Shown in pieces: positions 59,946 through 64,000 of a stretch of 64,000 nt of DNA (position 1 is the first letter of the stretch; every line of letters starts with the position of its first letter). Under the pieces are notes generated by a model. It searched no databases. It saw only the letters and a list, made by a program, of their open reading frames with translations, and was not told the origin of the DNA. The position numbers and the translations under genes were made by a program. Origin of the DNA: Haemophilus parahaemolyticus (GTDB lineage: Bacteria > Pseudomonadota > Gammaproteobacteria > Enterobacterales > Pasteurellaceae). The stretch covers positions 25,308 to 89,307 of the forward strand of contig NZ_MUXY01000011.1 of NCBI RefSeq assembly GCF_002015035.1, in the 5' to 3' direction.

Positions 59946-60542
59946 CTATAAAGTAATATGTTGAGTAGATATCGCTCGGCTCTCGTCAAATGGATTCATT
60001 GCGTTGATCATCATTATTTTTTCATATTGGTGCAGATATTCAACCTTAATTTCTACCAGCTTAATTTTATTTTGGCTTAATAGATAGCTTAATTGAGTAC
60101 CTTTAAGCAGATAATCTTTCGGACTATACCAAATATTATTTTTCAAAAAGAGTAAATTGCCAACACGGCAATCGGTCACTTTTCCATTTTGAATGATGAT
60201 AGCCTCATCTTTTTCGATTTTTATTAAATCAAAATTTTTTCGGTTGCTATATTTAAATATGTACTCCAACGTATCAAAATAGACCGCTTGATAGCTTTTT
60301 ATTTCTCTTTTTTGATAAACTGAAAAAATGATATGATAATCTTGTTGATTATAATCAATGCGACATCTCACTAATCCATTCTGATATCTTTCTGGTACTT
60401 GGATAATTTCTGCTAAATTAAATACCGAGGTTTGCTTAAATAATTTCTCTATTGCATTATCCATTCTTGCTTGATGAAAAGCTAAATTTTGCGGAATGCC
60501 ATCAAGAATCGCAATGGTTTCAAACACGGGAAATTGGGACAT
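59946..60542 (-). CDS. pabC: Aminodeoxychorismate lyase-type class IV aminotransferase
   Basis: The 198-aa product is short for the family; it has FETIAILDGIPQNLAFHQAR and the ending SQNKIKLVEIKVEYLHQYEK and MNPFDESRAI. It overlaps pabB by 23 bp on the same strand, which supports a role in making 4-aminobenzoate for folate. The catalytic lysine is not obvious to me, so the activity is inferred from context. Confidence 0.8.
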   Translation of the reverse strand: MSQFPVFETIAILDGIPQNLAFHQARMDNAIEKLFKQTSVFNLAEIIQVPERYQNGLVRCRIDYNQQDYHIIFSVYQKREIKSYQAVYFDTLEYIFKYSNRKNFDLIKIEKDEAIIIQNGKVTDCRVGNLLFLKNNIWYSPKDYLLKGTQLSYLLSQNKIKLVEIKVEYLHQYEKIMMINAMNPFDESRAISTQHITL

Positions 60543-61491
60543 ATACCTTCTCTAAAATTTCTTGATATTCTTCTTCTAGGCTACTTTGTGAAGTAATGCC
60601 ACCACCGCTGCGAAATAGCATTTCACCTTGTTCATTCTTTTCAATGTAGCGAATAGCGACTGCACTTTCCAAGTTGTCGCCATCAAAATAGCCAAAAATA
60701 CCTGTGTAGTAGCCACGTTTTTCGCCTTCAGCTTGCTGAATAATTTGGATGGTTTTTTCTTTAGGTGCTCCGCTAATTGATCCAGCAGGCAATAATTTTG
60801 CGAGAATTGAGCCAATATTCGCTCGCCAATTGTCAGTGAGTTCGCCGCAAATTTCAGAGCTTGTTTGATAAATTGCTCCATGATGTATTTCAATCTTTTC
60901 AACATAACGATATTTTGTTACTCGAATATTTTGAGAAACAATAGCTAAATCATTTCGAATTAAATCAACAATGGTATTGTGCTCTTCAAATTCTTTCTTT
61001 GAATTTAATAGTTTTTGTTTTGCATTTTCTTCACTTGCGTTAATTGTGCCCTTCATTGGATAAGAGAAAATTTTATTTTCTTTAATGCGAATGAATGTTT
61101 CAGGTGAAAAGCAGATAAATTTATCTTGATAGAATAATTTATATTTTGCGTGGCTTTTAATAAAAATCTCTTTAAGCGAATAATTTGTTTGGATTTTAGT
61201 AGCAAATGCAAGATTTAATAAATAACTATTTCCTTTTTGAATTTCATTTTTTACCAATTCAAAGGCAACCTGATAGCGAGAAAATTTTAATGGGATTCTG
61301 CTAAATTCAAATGGCTTGTTAAAATCAAAGCATGAAGTGTTATTGTAGTCAGGAAATTGAAAAAAGATCTGATGTGAGGAGCATTCTGCTAATGGGAGCA
61401 GAATGGGCTGATTTTGTTCAAAATCAATTAAGAAGAAAAATGGTTTTCTGGCTGCACCAAAGGTATTGGCTTGTTGAATAAAGGGTTGCAT
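60520..61491 (-). CDS. pabB: Aminodeoxychorismate synthase component I
   Basis: PabB converts chorismate and ammonia to aminodeoxychorismate. The 323-aa product has the chorismate-binding C-terminal domain: YPMKGTINAS, TIVDLIRNDLAIV, LPAGSISGAPKEKTI and the final FRSGGGITSQSSLEEEYQE. It lacks the longer N-terminal region of anthranilate synthases. Its start is only 25 bp downstream of the GcvB terminator. It overlaps pabC. Confidence 0.9.
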   Translation of the reverse strand: MQPFIQQANTFGAARKPFFFLIDFEQNQPILLPLAECSSHQIFFQFPDYNNTSCFDFNKPFEFSRIPLKFSRYQVAFELVKNEIQKGNSYLLNLAFATKIQTNYSLKEIFIKSHAKYKLFYQDKFICFSPETFIRIKENKIFSYPMKGTINASEENAKQKLLNSKKEFEEHNTIVDLIRNDLAIVSQNIRVTKYRYVEKIEIHHGAIYQTSSEICGELTDNWRANIGSILAKLLPAGSISGAPKEKTIQIIQQAEGEKRGYYTGIFGYFDGDNLESAVAIRYIEKNEQGEMLFRSGGGITSQSSLEEEYQEILEKVYVPISRV

Positions 61492-61515
61492 AGATAAAAC
61501 CTAAATTGATACCAT

Positions 61516-61696
61516 AAAAAAAGCCCCTCAAAGTAAGGGGCATAAAACCAAAAGGGTTTAAAGAATATACAGGAAGTGAAACGAGTAAAAATCAAAGATT
61601 TTCACTCTAGCCTAGTTTCCTAGACCAATATGCAAACACAACATCATACTTAAAATTAGAAATAGTAAAATTACTATCACTATCCGTCTAAGTACG
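61516..61696 (-). ncRNA. gcvB: GcvB small regulatory RNA
   Basis: Read on the minus strand, the sequence has ATGATGTTGTGTTTGCATAT then TGGTCT, the G/U-rich target-binding region R1 of GcvB, and later TTTCACTTCCTGTATATT, matching region R2. It ends in GCCCCT-TACTTTG-AGGGGC plus a run of seven T's at 61516-61522. A TTGTTT-N17-TATAAT promoter precedes it. It is divergent from gcvA, exactly as in E. coli. GcvB with Hfq represses amino-acid and peptide transporter mRNAs. Length is about 180 nt; the 5' end is predicted. Confidence 0.9.
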
Positions 61697-61702
61697 GCAC
61701 GA

Positions 61703-61731
61703 ATTATAGATATATCGGAATAGTTAAACAA
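61703..61731 (-). promoter_or_regulatory. GcvB promoter
   Basis: On the minus strand TTGTTT (61726-61731), exactly 17 bp, TATAAT (61703-61708). GcvA would bind upstream of this; its site was not identified. Confidence 0.75.
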
Positions 61732-61877
61732 GCTAGAAATTTTTATTTAGACTATTAGAAAAAATAATGCAATAATAGAGAGGATAATAAAGAAATGTTA
61801 TTTTATTAAGAATAGCAAAAACGAGGCTTGATTATGTGCTTTTATAGGCAAAGTTTCAAGCTAAAAAAGGAAATTTT

Positions 61878-62765
61878 ATGAATAAAAAACTCCCACCACT
61901 TAATGCGTTAAAAGCCTTTGAAGCGGCAGCACGCCATCTTAACTTTACAAAAGCAGCCGAAGATCTTTTCGTTACTCAAGCTGCAGTGAGCCATCAAATC
62001 AAAATTTTGGAAGATTTTTTAGGTGTAAAACTCTTTCACCGTAAAAATCGTTTACTTGAATTTACTGAAGTTGGTTCGCAATATTTTGCTGAAATTCAAC
62101 CGCTTTTAGAGAAAATTGCGAGTGCAACAGAAAAAGTAAAACTCAAAACTGCTCGCCAAATTTTAGCAATTAGCACCACCCCTTCATTTGGAATGCACTG
62201 GCTTGTGCCACGTTTAAATGATTTCCACCAGCGTTATCCAGATATTGAAGTGCGTTTAACGACAATGCCACAAGACGAAGGTTTATTCGGAAAAGATACT
62301 GATGTAGCTATTTATTACGGCAACGGGAACTGGAATAACTTGGAGGCGATTGAGCTGGTAAAAGCCCGCATTATGTTACTCGCTTCACCTGAATATTTGA
62401 AAGATAACCCGATCGAAAAACCAGAAGATCTGGCGGGTAAAAACTTGATCCACGTTTGTTCTTCGACTAAATGGAAACAGATGGTAGATCATCTTAAGCT
62501 CGATATGGACATTGAAACAGGGCCGATGTTTGGTACAACTTCAATGGGCATCCAAGCGGCGAAACACGGGCAAGGCGTGGTGGTCGCAAACCGAATGCTT
62601 GCTCAAGATGAGATCGAAGAAGGCTCGGTTGTTGAGCCATTAATGACCAATGTTTATGATGAAAAAGCGTTCTATGTGGTTTATCCTCCGCAAATGGCGG
62701 AAAGCACCAAGGTGAAATGCTTCGTGGATTGGATTACCGAAGAGATTAAAAACAGCTATAAATAA
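61878..62765 (+). CDS. gcvA: LysR-type regulator GcvA
   Basis: The 295-aa product has an N-terminal HTH (LNFTKAAEDLFVTQAAVSHQ, IKILED) and a C-terminal effector domain. It fits the GcvA branch, which controls the glycine cleavage system and gcvB. The divergent GcvB RNA confirms it. It is followed 8 bp later by yjjG. Confidence 0.93.
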   Translation: MNKKLPPLNALKAFEAAARHLNFTKAAEDLFVTQAAVSHQIKILEDFLGVKLFHRKNRLLEFTEVGSQYFAEIQPLLEKIASATEKVKLKTARQILAISTTPSFGMHWLVPRLNDFHQRYPDIEVRLTTMPQDEGLFGKDTDVAIYYGNGNWNNLEAIELVKARIMLLASPEYLKDNPIEKPEDLAGKNLIHVCSSTKWKQMVDHLKLDMDIETGPMFGTTSMGIQAAKHGQGVVVANRMLAQDEIEEGSVVEPLMTNVYDEKAFYVVYPPQMAESTKVKCFVDWITEEIKNSYK

Positions 62766-62773
62766 GGAAAATA

Positions 62774-63448
62774 ATGAGATATAACTGGGTTCTTTTTGAT
62801 GCGGATGAAACGCTGTTTTCATTCAATTCCTACTTAGGCTTAACCGCAATGCTCAAGCGCTATAGCATTGATTTTACGCGTGAAGATTACGATGCTTTTC
62901 AAGCGGTCAATAAATTGCTCTGGGTGGCATACCAGAACAATGAAATCACTGCGGAAGATATTCAAATGCGACGCTTTGCTAAATTATCCAAGCAAACAGG
63001 TGTGAATCAAATTCAGCTTAACCAAGAACTGATGGCGGAGATGGCGAAGGTCAGCAAACCGCTTGATGGTGTGATGGAGATGCTTGAAGCACTCTATCCT
63101 GAAGTTAAAATGGGCATTATCACCAACGGTTTTACTGAGCTACAACAGAAACGTTTGCAAAATACCCAAACCGAAAGGTTCTTCGAGATGGTCGTGGTTT
63201 CTGAACAAATTGGCGTGGCAAAACCTGACCGCAAAGTGTTTGATTACGCTTTCTCACTAATGGATGATTTAGATAAAACCAAAATCCTTATGGTTGGCGA
63301 TACACTCGCTTCAGATATTTTAGGTGGCTATAATTCGGGCATTGACACCTGCTGGTTTAATCACGCGAACCTTGTCAATGACACAAAAATCCAACCAACT
63401 TATGAAATAAAAGATATTCGTGAGTTGGTTAAAATTGTCAAAGGATAA
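62774..63448 (+). CDS. yjjG: Pyrimidine 5'-nucleotidase YjjG (HAD family)
   Basis: The 224-aa product has HAD motif I FDADETLF, motif II IITNGFTE, motif III with VAKPDRKVF and motif IV MVGDTLASDI. YjjG dephosphorylates noncanonical pyrimidine nucleotides (house-cleaning). It follows gcvA by 8 bp. Confidence 0.92.
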   Translation: MRYNWVLFDADETLFSFNSYLGLTAMLKRYSIDFTREDYDAFQAVNKLLWVAYQNNEITAEDIQMRRFAKLSKQTGVNQIQLNQELMAEMAKVSKPLDGVMEMLEALYPEVKMGIITNGFTELQQKRLQNTQTERFFEMVVVSEQIGVAKPDRKVFDYAFSLMDDLDKTKILMVGDTLASDILGGYNSGIDTCWFNHANLVNDTKIQPTYEIKDIRELVKIVKG

Positions 63449-63537
63449 AATGATGGTGTTTGGGTTGAAAGCTACGTATTAATTTAGTACCGAATTGTAC
63501 ATATTCATTCAGATCTTTTATGAATTAATCAATAAAA

Positions 63538-63573
63538 AATACCTGTTTCTGAAATCATTCAAAAACAGGTATT
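63538..63573. terminator. Terminator between yjjG and the adhesin
   Basis: AATACCTGTTT (63538-63548) pairs with AAACAGGTATT (63563-63573), with T/A runs on both sides, for two convergent genes. Confidence 0.8.
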
Positions 63574-63606
63574 GATTTTAAGTCATTAGATAAATTTCGT
63601 TATCTA

Positions 63607-64000
63607 TTACCATTCAAAATTCACACCCACATTATAAGCAGCACCGCCTTGAGTAAATGCGATACCTGCTTTAGTTGCAACATGCTTGTTATAACGGTAA
63701 CCTGTACCAATAGCAACCGCAGTTTGAGATTTATAACCACCAACAGCAGCCGTAAAGTTTGCTTTACCTACAGTATATGGTTGGAATAAACCTGTTAAAG
63801 CAGCTTGAGTAGCAAGACCACGTTTAAGATCTTTATCAAGTTTATTAACTCTATTATCTAAATGATCAAGTCGTTTTGCATGACTGTTAATATCGTTTCT
63901 TAATGCAGACACAGCAACCTTATTTTTCTCAATTTTATTGCTATTATCTCTAATATTTTGTTCTAAACTGCCTACATAAACTTTATCAGCTTTAGCTTCC
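63607..64000 (-). CDS. Trimeric autotransporter adhesin, C-terminal part (YadA anchor)
   Basis: The frame is open to the window edge, so the 5' part is missing. The visible 130 residues have a coiled-coil stalk (ISRDNSNKIEKN-like heptads, NDINSHAKRLDHLDNRVNKL) followed by the YadA anchor domain, ending VATKAGIAFTQGGAAYNVGV and NFEW with the C-terminal aromatic of outer-membrane barrels. The passenger and signal lie beyond the window. Confidence 0.88.
   Translation of the reverse strand, partial: EAKADKVYVGSLEQNIRDNSNKIEKNKVAVSALRNDINSHAKRLDHLDNRVNKLDKDLKRGLATQAALTGLFQPYTVGKANFTAAVGGYKSQTAVAIGTGYRYNKHVATKAGIAFTQGGAAYNVGVNFEW

Larger units (their letters stand above)
61492..61877. other. gcvA-pabB gap encoding GcvB
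   Basis: The gap holds the small RNA GcvB on the minus strand and the gcvA leader; remaining sequence is A+T-rich. Confidence 0.75.

Overview
This window looks like the chromosome of a member of the Pasteurellaceae. Gene content and order fit that family: radC / coaBC-dut-slmA-yheU, crp, rsmI / lpoA-yraN-diaA-dolP, artPIQM, and gcvA with a divergent GcvB RNA. The 9-bp core ACAAGCGGT is scattered through both strands. That core is the uptake signal of the Actinobacillus pleuropneumoniae / Mannheimia branch, not the AAGTGCGGT of the Haemophilus influenzae branch. No tRNA, rRNA, CRISPR array or prophage was seen. Base composition and all assignments were judged by eye; no search was run.

Layout. 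1-10.5 kb is housekeeping: DNA repair (radC, mutL), CoA and dUTP metabolism, the nucleoid occlusion factor slmA, crp, proA, kdsD, gpsA and cysE. 10.5-14 kb holds two broken genes: an MFS efflux gene that has lost its middle, and a bifunctional glutathione synthase (gshF) with an amber codon at codon 26. 14-24.9 kb carries trmN6, a loiP-like protease, yciO, rluB, recN, hflX-hfq, a YccS-type membrane protein and mgsA. 25-31 kb has thrC, rsmI and the lpoA-yraN-diaA-dolP cluster. 31-35 kb has dnaK and dnaJ separated by a terminator and a foreign-looking GIY-YIG nuclease gene. 35-42.4 kb has pepO, a zinc-ribbon membrane protein, map, yhhQ and the arginine importer artPIQM.

42.6-44.8 kb is a compact A+T-rich island: a complete HhaI-type restriction-modification system (GCGC specificity) with a small helix-turn-helix gene divergent from the methylase. 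45-54 kb returns to core genes (mdh, argR, yfcH, yrbG, dsbD, epmC, tehA, acpP, rpe). 53.7-55 kb holds the zinc-free ribosomal proteins L31B and L36B followed by a DUF4198 periplasmic protein. aldA follows, behind a perfect CRP site. 56.7-57.3 kb is a scrap heap: the start of rpoZ joined to a piece of spoT, joined to a duplicated DUF4198 3' end, followed by the tail of an IS481-type transposase. 57.3-64 kb has purC (with a PurR box), a YiiM-type MOSC protein, adk, pabB-pabC, the sRNA GcvB, gcvA, yjjG, and the C-terminal anchor of a trimeric autotransporter that runs off the window.

Several short repeat families lie between genes: a 50-bp double palindrome (two full copies and one half copy), a CTCCCC-rich palindrome (two loci), GTAGGG-type inverted repeats, and an isolated MITE-like element with 27-28 bp inverted ends. 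Regulators encoded here have plausible sites here: Crp (aldA), ArgR (artP, argR) and GcvA (gcvB). The most notable items are the rpoZ/spoT/DUF4198 mosaic, the amber codon at a probable metal-binding glutamate of gshF, the dnaK/dnaJ split, the lack of any ATG/GTG/TTG start for hflX, and the HhaI system.
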